From positions 868,001-932,000 of the forward strand of contig NZ_SLWS01000003.1 of the NCBI RefSeq assembly GCF_004345645.1: DNA of 64,000 bases, given 5' to 3'. The translations under genes and the position numbers were made by a program. The DNA is from Actinocrispum wychmicini. GTDB taxonomy: Bacteria; Actinomycetota; Actinomycetes; Mycobacteriales; Pseudonocardiaceae. Below, one piece after another: positions 52,858-61,532 of the stretch (the stretch's first letter is position 1; every line of letters starts with the position of its first letter). The notes beneath the pieces were generated by a model. It searched no databases. It was not told where the DNA came from and was given only the letters and a program-made list of their open reading frames with translations.

Positions 52858-54794
52858 TGCCGCTGCCCGACAGGGTCGAGCCGGCGGCCATCGCCGGTCG
52901 TGGTGTGGTCCACCGGGCGGATGACGGGCAGCAGTTGCCGCAAGCGCTGGATCATCACATGGCAGTAGGCGGCGTTGTGCTCCATGTCGCGTTGCCGTGG
53001 ATGGGGCATCTTGCCGTCCTGCGGGTGCGTGATCCGCAGCCGCTCCCCGGCGCTGGCGACGATGCCCTGGTCGACCAGGAACCGCCAGTCGTCGTCGGCC
53101 ATCGAGACCTCGAACTCGGTGGCGCCGAGGTGCTCCAGCTTGACGCGGGACAACGGACAACCAGGCGCCCTGATGTTCTCCCGGTAGACATACGGTCGCG
53201 CCAGCAGGTCAAGATCCAGCAGCAGCGGCACGTACGGCAGTGACCACCATTCCTGCTCCTGGCAGAAGCCCAGCAGGAGCTCGTCGAACTCCGCCCGCCG
53301 CGACTGCAACAGCATGTGAGCCACCTTGCCCACGTTGAGCAGGCTGTAGTTGTCCGCGGTGTCGACCGACTCCGCGAAGAACCGGCTCACCGGGTTCTCC
53401 GCGTCCCGTAGGAAGAACGACGCGTCGGTGAAGAACTGCTCGTACGGGATCACACCGGTCCGATCGAGATAGGCCGACAGGTGGTACAGCCCCCGCGCGT
53501 TGTACAGGCTGTGCATCGCGTAGTAGCACCATGTGCCTTCGACACACTCCTCACGGGTGACCCACTTCGTCGCGACCACGACGTCCGCCTCCGCCTCGGG
53601 CGCCGAAGCGCGCTCGACCTCGAGCCCCATCACCTCTTTCTGGTTGTAGAGCGCGGTGTTGTGCAACAGAAGCTGGGGGTAGATCGTCAACGTGTCCGCG
53701 CCAAGCCGGCACAGCTTCGCGATACCCGCCTTGAACGAGTCGAGTGTCTCGCCGGGCAGCGGCCAGATCATCTCGACGAACGAACTGATGTCGCGTTCCC
53801 GAAGTGACCGCTGTAGGTCGGTGTACGTCGTCTCCCGGATGTTCGCGCGGTCGATCATCTTCAGCGCGGTCGGGTTCACCGTCTGCAACGAGATGGGCTG
53901 ACTCGTGACCAGGCCGCCCCGAACCAGGATCTCGGTGATCTCGGCAACCCGTTCCGGGCGGTTCTTCGCCGCGGCGATCACCATCGACGTGGGGAAGCCG
54001 TGTTCCTGCTTGGCCGCGACGATGTGTCGGCTGAGTTCCACGTCCCGCGGTGCGTGTCCCCAGTTGGCGTCCGCGATGAAGACACTCGCCACGCCGTGCT
54101 CGGCGATCCAGTCGATGTCGGCCTTCACCCGGTCCTCGTCGAACTTGTACACCTTGGACTGTGTGGCGGCGCCCCAGAAGCAGAAGCCGCAGCTGAACGG
54201 GCAGCCGCGGTTGGTCTCCAGCACCGTGAACGTGTACTCGCCGTCGTCGAAGATGCCCGCGCCGAACGGCGACGGAATGTCGTCCAGTTGGCCGATCCGG
54301 GGCCGCTTGTCCGTCTCGACCGGCTGGCCGTCGGCCGACCAGTAGCTGATACCTGACACCTGCGACAGGTCGGGCTCCGGTGCGCGCAGTTGGCGCAGCA
54401 GCTCGTAGAACGTGTGCTCCCCCTCGCCGTGGCACACCACCACCTTGGGCTCACCGACCGGGGCGTACTCAAGGAAGTGGTTGATCACCTGAGGTCCACC
54501 CAGGACGTAGTAGGCATCCGGGCACACGGCCATCAGCTCGGGGAGGACCCGGGTGATCAGCCCCATGTTCCAGATGTAGCAACTGAAGGCGTAGGTGTCG
54601 CTGCCGCGGCTGCGTAGCGTCTCCACAAGCTCCCGTTGGTCGATCGACAGGCTCGCCGAGAAGATGTCGAACTCGAACGCGTCGCGGACCAGTGGATCCT
54701 GCTGCGCGTAGGCCTGTAGGTAGCCGGCGACGAGCGGGACCGTGTTCTCGTAGACGGACAGCTCGATGATGGTGACGCGCTTCTTAGCCGTCAT
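52851..54794 (-). CDS. Cobalamin-binding radical SAM enzyme (class B-like)
   Basis: A 647-aa protein. Residues about 1-135 look like a B12-binding domain (YYVLGGPQVINHFLEYAP; the DxHxxG motif is absent, as is normal in this class). The radical SAM cysteines are C198, C202 and C205 in RGCPFSCGFCFWG. A long C-terminal region (about 430-647) is not recognised. Enzymes of this class often methylate unreactive carbons and sometimes do ring contraction or other rearrangements. ATG 54794 fits the usual N-terminus; longer frames are shadows. It overlaps the A-T gene end by 11 bp. The target is probably an amino acid or the peptide of this cluster. Confidence 0.83.
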   Translation of the reverse strand: MTAKKRVTIIELSVYENTVPLVAGYLQAYAQQDPLVRDAFEFDIFSASLSIDQRELVETLRSRGSDTYAFSCYIWNMGLITRVLPELMAVCPDAYYVLGGPQVINHFLEYAPVGEPKVVVCHGEGEHTFYELLRQLRAPEPDLSQVSGISYWSADGQPVETDKRPRIGQLDDIPSPFGAGIFDDGEYTFTVLETNRGCPFSCGFCFWGAATQSKVYKFDEDRVKADIDWIAEHGVASVFIADANWGHAPRDVELSRHIVAAKQEHGFPTSMVIAAAKNRPERVAEITEILVRGGLVTSQPISLQTVNPTALKMIDRANIRETTYTDLQRSLRERDISSFVEMIWPLPGETLDSFKAGIAKLCRLGADTLTIYPQLLLHNTALYNQKEVMGLEVERASAPEAEADVVVATKWVTREECVEGTWCYYAMHSLYNARGLYHLSAYLDRTGVIPYEQFFTDASFFLRDAENPVSRFFAESVDTADNYSLLNVGKVAHMLLQSRRAEFDELLLGFCQEQEWWSLPYVPLLLDLDLLARPYVYRENIRAPGCPLSRVKLEHLGATEFEVSMADDDWRFLVDQGIVASAGERLRITHPQDGKMPHPRQRDMEHNAAYCHVMIQRLRQLLPVIRPVDHTTTGDGRRLDPVGQRQW

Positions 54795-56631
54795 TCTCCG
54801 CCCCTTTCGCTGCCTGGCCGCGGTCCACGTGTCGCGCGAGATCGCTGAGCACCGGATGCGTGTACAGGTCCTCGGGAACAAGCTCGATGCCCACTCGCCG
54901 GGCCTTGTTGATGAACCGCAGCACTCGCAGCGAGTCGCCGCCAAGGGCGAAGAAGTCGTCGGTGCGCTCGATGGTGGCGACGCGCAACACGTCGCCCCAC
55001 AGGGCACGTAGCCTCGCCTCCACCGTGTCGGCCGGCTCGCCGTCGGCCTCCGACGGCAGCGGGCGCCGCGACAACTCAGCGCGGTCAAGCTTTCCGTGTG
55101 AGGTGACCGAAAGCGCGTCGACGAACACGATGACGTGCGGTGTCATCAGCTTCGGCAGGTACGAGGCCATGTGACCGCGTAGGGCGTGTTCGTCGACGCG
55201 CTGGCTCGTGACCACGTAGGCGACCAGGTGGTCGGCGTTGTCCGGAGTTCGGTGCAGCACCACGGCGGCGGCCTGGACGTCCGGATGGCGCAGCAGGACA
55301 CTCTCCACCTCGCCGGGTTCGATCCGGACGCCGTTGACCTTTATCTGGTTGTCGACGCGGCCCACGAAGTGCAGGTCACCGGCTGCGTTCCGGTGCACCA
55401 GGTCGCCGGTCCGGTACATCAGGCCGTCCGGCATGTCGGTGTGCGGATCGGGCACGAAGCCGGGCACGCTCGCGTCGACGTACCCCGCGGCCACCGCCGG
55501 GCCGCCCAAGCAGAGTTCACCGGCCTCACTGACGGGACACGGCTGGCTGCCCGGGTCGAGGACGTACGCGCGCACCGACGGGATCGGCCGGCCGATCGGT
55601 GGCGGCTCGGCCGAACCGAAGTCCAGCACTTCGGCGCAGGTGGCGACGACCGTACATTCCGTGGGGCCGTAGTTGTTGAACAGCCGGAACGGCGGCTTTT
55701 CGGCCGGTGGCCGGGCCAGCCGGTCCCCGCCGGTCAGCATCGCGCGCAGCGCTGGTCCACCGTCGGCCGGGCACGGCCACGGTTCGGCCAGCACCGCCAC
55801 GGCCAGCGGTGTCGGGAGGAAGCAGACTGTGATCTCGTTGTCCAGCAGCCAGTCGCGGAGTCGTCGCGGCGAGCGGCAAATCTCGGCGGCCGCGACGTAC
55901 AGGGCCGCTCCGTTGGCCAGGCAGGGCCATACCTCCAGCACCCAGGCGTCGAATGAGGGCGACGCGAGCTGCGTCATCCGGTCGGCCGGAGTGACCTGGT
56001 AGTGCTGCGTGTACCAGGCGACGAGGTTCGCCAGGCCGTGGTGCGTGACCCGCACGCCCTTCGGTGAGCCGCTGGAGCCCGAGGTGTAGCAGAGATACGC
56101 GAGTTCGCCGCCGACCGTCACCTTCGGCGGCCCGCTCACGTCAGCTGTCGACCTGTCGGCGAGGACGACGGGTATGTCCACACTGGACAGTCGAGCGACC
56201 TGCTCCTCGTCCGTCACCACGACACAAGCGGAGGAATCCGTCAGGATGTCGCGCGCCCGCCGGGAGGGCTGCTCGACGTCGATCAGGAGGTACGGCCGGC
56301 CAAGCACGATGGCGGCCACGGCAGCGGTCACCTGCGCGTCGCCCCGCGGCAAGTACACAGCGACCACGTCGTCCGCGCGCGGGACCAGGTCGGCGAAACC
56401 TACGGCCATACGGCAGGCGCGGTCGTACAACTGACGATAGGTCACCGTGCCGCCGTCGACAACGATCGCGGGCGCGTCCGGCTGCGCCGCCGCGTGCATT
56501 CGAATCGCGGACGCGACGAAGCGCTGACTGTCCTGTTTGGGCACTGTTCGCTCGCCGATCCCGTTCACCGCCAGGTCGGATTCCGCGTGTACGACCGCGA
56601 CCGAATCGTGATAACGAATGGGCCCATCCAT
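54784..56631 (-). CDS. NRPS: adenylation - carrier (A-T)
   Basis: A 615-aa loading-type didomain. The adenylation domain (about 40-520) has CYTSGSSGSPKG, FNNYGPTECT, YRTGDLV and the lysine in SHGKLDR. The carrier serine is in DDFFALGGDSLRVL. A hand-aligned pocket reads roughly D-A-L-C-L-G-N-V-V-K; Asp235 indicates an alpha-amino acid, and I make no further call. No condensation domain is attached, so it starts the chain or presents an amino acid for tailoring. GGAG lies 6 nt before ATG 56631. It is the first gene of the 18.5-kb leftward operon. Confidence 0.88.
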   Translation of the reverse strand: MDGPIRYHDSVAVVHAESDLAVNGIGERTVPKQDSQRFVASAIRMHAAAQPDAPAIVVDGGTVTYRQLYDRACRMAVGFADLVPRADDVVAVYLPRGDAQVTAAVAAIVLGRPYLLIDVEQPSRRARDILTDSSACVVVTDEEQVARLSSVDIPVVLADRSTADVSGPPKVTVGGELAYLCYTSGSSGSPKGVRVTHHGLANLVAWYTQHYQVTPADRMTQLASPSFDAWVLEVWPCLANGAALYVAAAEICRSPRRLRDWLLDNEITVCFLPTPLAVAVLAEPWPCPADGGPALRAMLTGGDRLARPPAEKPPFRLFNNYGPTECTVVATCAEVLDFGSAEPPPIGRPIPSVRAYVLDPGSQPCPVSEAGELCLGGPAVAAGYVDASVPGFVPDPHTDMPDGLMYRTGDLVHRNAAGDLHFVGRVDNQIKVNGVRIEPGEVESVLLRHPDVQAAAVVLHRTPDNADHLVAYVVTSQRVDEHALRGHMASYLPKLMTPHVIVFVDALSVTSHGKLDRAELSRRPLPSEADGEPADTVEARLRALWGDVLRVATIERTDDFFALGGDSLRVLRFINKARRVGIELVPEDLYTHPVLSDLARHVDRGQAAKGAENDG

Positions 56632-56945
56632 AGATCTCCGCCCAATTGGTTTTTGTTCCGTTCAGAACATATTCGAACGCGAGGAGATCAGGCGTTGCGC
56701 GACGGCCCATCAGGCAACGTGCCAATCGATCATTCGCACGCCGAGAGTACCCATGGCCGCAGCCGTCCGGCAAGCACGACGAGCCGATGTCGAACAGCGG
56801 CCCGAATTGTGAATATCCGTGGAACATGCCGACCGGATCGGGCACGGACGAACATTGACAGCCGGTCTCGAACGACGTGATGATGGCTCATCAAACCCTG
56901 GGGAAGGATCGGGTTCGAGGTCTATCGTGAGATGAGGTGCATGCG
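56632..56945. promoter_or_regulatory. Divergent promoter region of the NRPS cluster
   Basis: This 314-bp gap separates the two NRPS operons. For the rightward operon, TTGACA (56855-56860), a 17-bp spacer and TGATGA (56878-56883) make a plausible promoter. The 13-bp palindrome TGATG-GCT-CATCA (56881-56893) overlaps its -10 and would suit a repressor. On the left side the region is AT-rich around 56650-56675, where the leftward promoter should be, but I cannot fix its hexamers. No gene is seen in the gap. Confidence 0.5.
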
Positions 56946-57212
56946 ATGCCAGGACCTGCGCCAAGTCGCGCGGACGAGGTGGAAAGCGTGTTGCTCGCGA
57001 CGGCCAAGTCATTGCTCGGGGTCAGCGAAATAAAGATGACCGACAATTTCTTCGACCTCGGCGGCCACTCGATCCTCGCCGCCAAGCTGGTCGGCCGAAT
57101 GGAACAGGTGATCGGGCACCGCGCGTCGTTGCGTCACGTGTTCGAGGCCGAGGACATGCGGGATCTTTCCGCCCGGCTGGGGGCCCTCGCGGAGAAAGGC
57201 GATCGTGGATGA
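56946..57212 (+). CDS. Free-standing peptidyl carrier protein
   Basis: An 88-aa carrier protein with the phosphopantetheine serine in DLGGHSILAAKL. Its helices and length fit a single PCP. ATG 56946 follows a GATGAGG ribosome site; a GTG at 56937 is an alternative. It is ATGA-coupled to the P450. The adjacent P450 probably acts on an amino acid held by this PCP, and the carrier-less TE-A protein is the best candidate to load it. Confidence 0.9.
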   Translation: MPGPAPSRADEVESVLLATAKSLLGVSEIKMTDNFFDLGGHSILAAKLVGRMEQVIGHRASLRHVFEAEDMRDLSARLGALAEKGDRG

Positions 57213-58432
57213 CGGAGCAGGGTCGAACCGCCGCACGGAAGAGCTACTGGGACTACCCGTACCCGCACTACCGCGAAATTCAGCGGGATACCCCCGTCCA
57301 CTACGACGAACACCTCTCCGCCTGGCTGGTGACGTCGTACTCGGCGGTCGTCGACGCGCTCCACCATCCCCACCTGTCCTCCGCGTGGCTCGACCACCGC
57401 GCCGACCTGCACGGCAAGGACGCGGCCAACGCGCGCTACGTCCGCTCGGTGTTCTCCCGATGGTTCGTCCTCGTCGACGCCCCAGAACACCCCCAGCTCC
57501 GCAAAAGTGTGATCCACGCGTTCACGCGACGCGCGATCGCGGACCTGACCCCGTTTGTCGAGCGCCGGGCGGCCGAGTTGTTGGCCGCCGCCATCGCCGC
57601 CGGTGGCCCGGTGGACGTGATGGCGGATCTCGCCACCCCGCTGTCGGCGAGTGTGATCGCCCACCTGCTCGGCATGGGTCAGGACGTGGCCGCCGAACTG
57701 CCGCGCTGGGGCGCGGTGTTCGCCAAGTACCTGGCGAATGCCGCTCGCACGGACGCCGCGAACGAGACCGCGGCGGCGGTCCGGGAGATCAGCGCGGTGG
57801 TGCGCGACCAACTGCCCGACGCGCCGGCAGGATCCCTGGTGTACGAACTCACCAACCCCGTCAGCGGTGAGCCGGCATCGGTCGATGATCTCGTCAGCAC
57901 GATCTCGCTGCTTCTGTACGCGGGCCTGGAGTCCACCTCCAACCTGATCGGCCTGGGTGTGCTCGCCCTGGCCGAACGTCCGGGGCTGCGGGCGGAACTG
58001 GCCGGCGCCTCCGCCGAGACCATGGCGGCCGCCATCGAAGAGCTGCTTCGATACGACACATCGGTGTTGCAGGTGCCCCGCGTCGCAACGGCCGACATGA
58101 CCCTGGGCGGCCAGCGGATCCACCGGGGCGATCTCGTGGTCGTCATGCTGGGGGCGGCCAACCACGACGAACGACGTTTCCCGGACCCCGACACCTTCGA
58201 CCTCCGCCGTGACGTCTCCCGGCACGTCGCCTTCGGGTACGGCGTCCACTTCTGCGTTGGCGCGCCTTTGGCCCGGGCCGAGGCCGCGGCCTTCTTCACG
58301 GTTCTGCTGCGTACCGCTCCTGAATTCGCGCTGACGGCCCAGCCACGCTGGAGCAGTCGCCACAGCGTGCGGAGCCTGGACGCGCTGCCCGTGCTCCTCT
58401 TCCCCGCGCACCAGGGCGTCGTCGCCCAATGA
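57209..58432 (+). CDS. Cytochrome P450
   Basis: A 407-aa P450 of actinomycete type. The I-helix oxygen-activation motif appears as AGLEST, the ExxR pair as EELLR, and the heme-binding loop as FGYGVHFCVGAPLAR with cysteine ligand C349. The gene is coupled to the PCP upstream and the condensation protein downstream by ATGA overlaps. Similar PCP-P450 pairs (NovI, NikQ) beta-hydroxylate a carrier-bound amino acid, and I infer the same role. No ferredoxin gene is adjacent. Confidence 0.92.
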   Translation: MTEQGRTAARKSYWDYPYPHYREIQRDTPVHYDEHLSAWLVTSYSAVVDALHHPHLSSAWLDHRADLHGKDAANARYVRSVFSRWFVLVDAPEHPQLRKSVIHAFTRRAIADLTPFVERRAAELLAAAIAAGGPVDVMADLATPLSASVIAHLLGMGQDVAAELPRWGAVFAKYLANAARTDAANETAAAVREISAVVRDQLPDAPAGSLVYELTNPVSGEPASVDDLVSTISLLLYAGLESTSNLIGLGVLALAERPGLRAELAGASAETMAAAIEELLRYDTSVLQVPRVATADMTLGGQRIHRGDLVVVMLGAANHDERRFPDPDTFDLRRDVSRHVAFGYGVHFCVGAPLARAEAAAFFTVLLRTAPEFALTAQPRWSSRHSVRSLDALPVLLFPAHQGVVAQ

Positions 58433-59754
58433 TCCCGCCGCTCCGCATCGATGGCGGTTCGTCCGACATGCTGGTCGAGGCGTCCAGTCTCCAGCGCAGC
58501 ATGTGGCTGGCCGAGCAGCTGGCGCCCACCCGGCACGGCTACGCGATGCCGCTGGTCTGGCGAGTACGCACAGGCAGAATTCAGGCGCACCGACTTCGCG
58601 ATGCCGTGACGGCGCTGATCGAGAAGCACGAGATCCTGCGGACCGGGTTCGTCGAGCATGACGGCCAACTGTGGCAGCGGATCGGCGAACCGTGGACCGC
58701 CCAGGTGGAGCGTGCCGACTTCGCGACGCTGGCAGCGGACCAGCAGGACGCGGCCTGGCAGGCGTGGGTGCGCAGGGTCGCCCGACGTCCGTTCGACCTC
58801 GGCTCAGGCCGGCTGTTGCGACCCGGACTGGTCGACCTCGGGCCGGCCGGCCAGATCCTCCTGCTGTGCACGCACCATCTCGTGTCTGACGGCTACTCGA
58901 TGGATGTGTTGCTACGCGACCTCGATGCGCTCTTCAGTGACAGTGCGATGGCCTCCGCTGGACTTCAGTACCGCGAGTTCGTACGCATGCAGGACGACTG
59001 GCAGGAAACCGAGGAAGGGCGTGCAGCCCTTGCCTTCTGGGTGCGGCGCCTGCGCGGTGCGCCTGATCATCTGTCGTTCCAGCCGCCTGACCGGGCCGAA
59101 CGGGACGGCGCGGTGAGGGTCGCACTCGGCGCGGATCTGCCGGACCGGCTACCCGGCCTGCGCCGGCAGCACGGCGTGTCATGGTTCATGGTGCTGGCGT
59201 CGACACTGGCGGCGTTGGTACACAAGTGGAGCGGCTTGTCCGACGTGACCTTCGGCTGCCAGGTGGCCAACCGTACCCGCGAGGTCTTTGAGGACGTCGT
59301 GGGGCCTTGTACGAACGCAGTGGTGTTGAGGTCGCGCTGTGACGCCACGACGACCCGGGCCAACCTGGTGGACGCGATGCGTGAGCAGGTGCTGGGAGCG
59401 CTTGACCACCAACAGGTTCCGTTCGAGGCGGTCGTCGGCGCGTTGCGACCGGCCCGGCAGCTCGGGCACACCCCGTACCGCGAGGTGGTGCTCGGCACGA
59501 CGACACTCGCGAGCCGGGTGCGGTTAGGCGACTGCGAACTGGAGTACCTGGCGACGTCTCTCCTCGACGCGGAGACCAAGTTCGGCATGGCCGTCACCGT
59601 GTCCGCCGCCGCCAGCGATCCCTGGGTGGTCATGTCATACCAAGGCGAACGCTTCACGGCCACGCAGGTACAGCGGATGGCCGCGGAGTTCGCCGACATG
59701 CTGGACTGGATCACCGGTGCCCCGGCCGACGCGCTGCTCGCGGACGTTGTCTGA
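58429..59754 (+). CDS. Free-standing NRPS condensation protein
   Basis: A 441-aa condensation domain standing alone. The active motif HHLVSDG is intact, with H149, H150 and D154-G155, and the FGCQVANRTREVFEDVVGPCTN and PFEAVVGAL blocks are present. It would join aminoacyl groups held on separate carriers, which suits this split assembly line. It starts ATGA-coupled to the P450 gene and ends the rightward operon. Confidence 0.9.
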   Translation: MIPPLRIDGGSSDMLVEASSLQRSMWLAEQLAPTRHGYAMPLVWRVRTGRIQAHRLRDAVTALIEKHEILRTGFVEHDGQLWQRIGEPWTAQVERADFATLAADQQDAAWQAWVRRVARRPFDLGSGRLLRPGLVDLGPAGQILLLCTHHLVSDGYSMDVLLRDLDALFSDSAMASAGLQYREFVRMQDDWQETEEGRAALAFWVRRLRGAPDHLSFQPPDRAERDGAVRVALGADLPDRLPGLRRQHGVSWFMVLASTLAALVHKWSGLSDVTFGCQVANRTREVFEDVVGPCTNAVVLRSRCDATTTRANLVDAMREQVLGALDHQQVPFEAVVGALRPARQLGHTPYREVVLGTTTLASRVRLGDCELEYLATSLLDAETKFGMAVTVSAAASDPWVVMSYQGERFTATQVQRMAAEFADMLDWITGAPADALLADVV

Positions 59755-59763
59755 CGGCGAGTC

Positions 59764-59776
59764 GCACCCGAGGTGC
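59764..59776. terminator. Short hairpin between convergent genes
   Basis: GCACC (59764-59768), CGA, GGTGC (59772-59776) make a perfect 5-bp stem. It fills most of the 23-bp gap between the condensation gene and the convergent ABC exporter gene. The stem is short, so this is only a candidate for a bidirectional terminator. Confidence 0.35.
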
Positions 59777-59777
59777 C

Positions 59778-61532
59778 TCAGCGGTATCCGCTGGCCTGGG
59801 TCGTGAACATCTGAGCGTACAGGCCACCTTTGGCCAGTAGTTCGTCGTGCGTGCCCGACTCAACGATCCGGCCGTCGGACAGCACGTGGATGACGTCGGC
59901 CAACCGCGCCGCGGACATCCGTTGGGTGATCATCACGACGGCGGTCCGCCCGGTGCCGGTGTGCCGGCGGGCCTCGCTCAGCTGGGTCTCGACCAGTCGC
60001 TGCTCGGCGTGCGCGTCGAGGGCGCTCATCGCCTCGTCCAGCACGATCAGCCGGCTCTCGCAGATCGTCCCGCGGCCCAAGGCGAGCCGTTGCCACTGCC
60101 CACCGGACAGCTCCAGGCCGGGCCGGGAGGAGTTGCCGACGGCGGTGGCCAGCCCGTCGGGCAGCGTCCGCACCCAGTCGCCCGCGCCGACCGCGGCCAG
60201 CGCGGCACACACCCGCTCGTCGGACGCCGCGGCGTCGCCGAACCGAACGCCTTCGCCGACGGTCGTTTCGAGCCGGGCGAAGTCCTGGAACACGGCGGAC
60301 ACCCGGAGGTCGTCGAGCGGTTCCACCCGCCCGTGGTCCGGCCAGCGCAGACCGAGCAACACCCCGGCCAGGGTGGTCTTGCCCGAGCCGTTCTCGCCGA
60401 CGATCGCGACCAGGCTGCCGGCGTCGACCCTCAGTGAGACGTTGTCGAGAGCCGGGACCGCGGCCGACGGATACCGAACGGTCACATCGTGCAGCGAAAC
60501 CACCGCGGCGGACTGTTCCGACGGCTCGGCCTGATCCGTCACCCGGTCCGGCTGCCCGGTGGAGACCGAGACCAGGGCCTGGAACTGCCGGTAGACGCCC
60601 ATGCCGTGGCCCAGCACCGCGAGCACCGGATACGCGGTGCCGCCGATCGCAGTGGCCTGAACCGCCAGCACGAAGGCGAGCACGGCCGTGCCCGCGTCCA
60701 GGCCCGGCCTGGTGAGGGTGAAGGTCAGCGTGACGCCGAACAGGCAGACCAGCACCAATTGCGCCGCCCCTACGATCAGCGCGCCGGCGCGCCTTGCCCG
60801 GTGCAGTTCGCGGTCCTGGTCGTCCCACACCTGCCGGTAGTCCTCGACCAGGAGGTCGGCGGCGCCGTCGGTGCGGATGTCCTTCGCCGCTCCGGCCCCA
60901 GTCAGCAACGCGAACAGGGACCGGGTGATCCGAGTGCTCGCCGCGGTTCGGATCGTGACCTTGTCGACCCGTCGCTGTGCCATCGACGCACCCCAGGCCA
61001 CGACTGCGAGGCCAAGGAACAGGGGCAGCAAGGACACCGAGACCGACAGGGCCAGCACGAGCAGGGCCACACAGCTGGCTGACAGCGTAAGCGTGGCGTT
61101 GCAGCTGGCCGGCAGGCCCGCGACGTTCTCGCGCTGCTCGTCCACAGTGGCGGCCAGCTTCTGCACCTCCTCGGAGTCGAGGTGGTTCATCAGCCTTCGA
61201 CGCCGCTCCGCGTCCAGCAGGACCACATCGAGATCACGCCCGAGCAGGACGCTCAGCGCGCTCACCGCGCCGTAGTTGAGCCATGTCGCGGACATCAGAA
61301 CGGCGACGCCCGCGACGACCCACACGGCCGGCGCCACCCAGGTGCCGCCCGAGTCCGGGTAAGCGAGGGCGTTGACCGTGCCGCGTGCGGCGAATCCGAG
61401 CGGGGCCAGCACCGCCCCGCTGACCAGGCCGCTGACCGCAGCGCGGATCGCCAGGCCACGGTCGGTGCGGAACAGCAGCGTGAGGACCTCGACCAGGGAA
61501 CGGGGCTGGGTGCGGGAGACGGATGTGGTCAC
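59778..61532 (-). CDS. ABC exporter, fused membrane and ATPase domains (first of pair)
   Basis: A 584-aa ABC-type exporter half. Several membrane helices fill residues about 20-310. The ATPase follows with GENGSGKTT at about 375-383, LSGGQWQRLALG and LIVLDEAMSALD. The GTG at 61532 overlaps the upstream exporter stop as GTGA, so the two are co-translated and probably form a heterodimer. In a secondary-metabolite cluster it likely exports the product and gives self-protection. Confidence 0.88.
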   Translation of the reverse strand: MTTSVSRTQPRSLVEVLTLLFRTDRGLAIRAAVSGLVSGAVLAPLGFAARGTVNALAYPDSGGTWVAPAVWVVAGVAVLMSATWLNYGAVSALSVLLGRDLDVVLLDAERRRRLMNHLDSEEVQKLAATVDEQRENVAGLPASCNATLTLSASCVALLVLALSVSVSLLPLFLGLAVVAWGASMAQRRVDKVTIRTAASTRITRSLFALLTGAGAAKDIRTDGAADLLVEDYRQVWDDQDRELHRARRAGALIVGAAQLVLVCLFGVTLTFTLTRPGLDAGTAVLAFVLAVQATAIGGTAYPVLAVLGHGMGVYRQFQALVSVSTGQPDRVTDQAEPSEQSAAVVSLHDVTVRYPSAAVPALDNVSLRVDAGSLVAIVGENGSGKTTLAGVLLGLRWPDHGRVEPLDDLRVSAVFQDFARLETTVGEGVRFGDAAASDERVCAALAAVGAGDWVRTLPDGLATAVGNSSRPGLELSGGQWQRLALGRGTICESRLIVLDEAMSALDAHAEQRLVETQLSEARRHTGTGRTAVVMITQRMSAARLADVIHVLSDGRIVESGTHDELLAKGGLYAQMFTTQASGYR

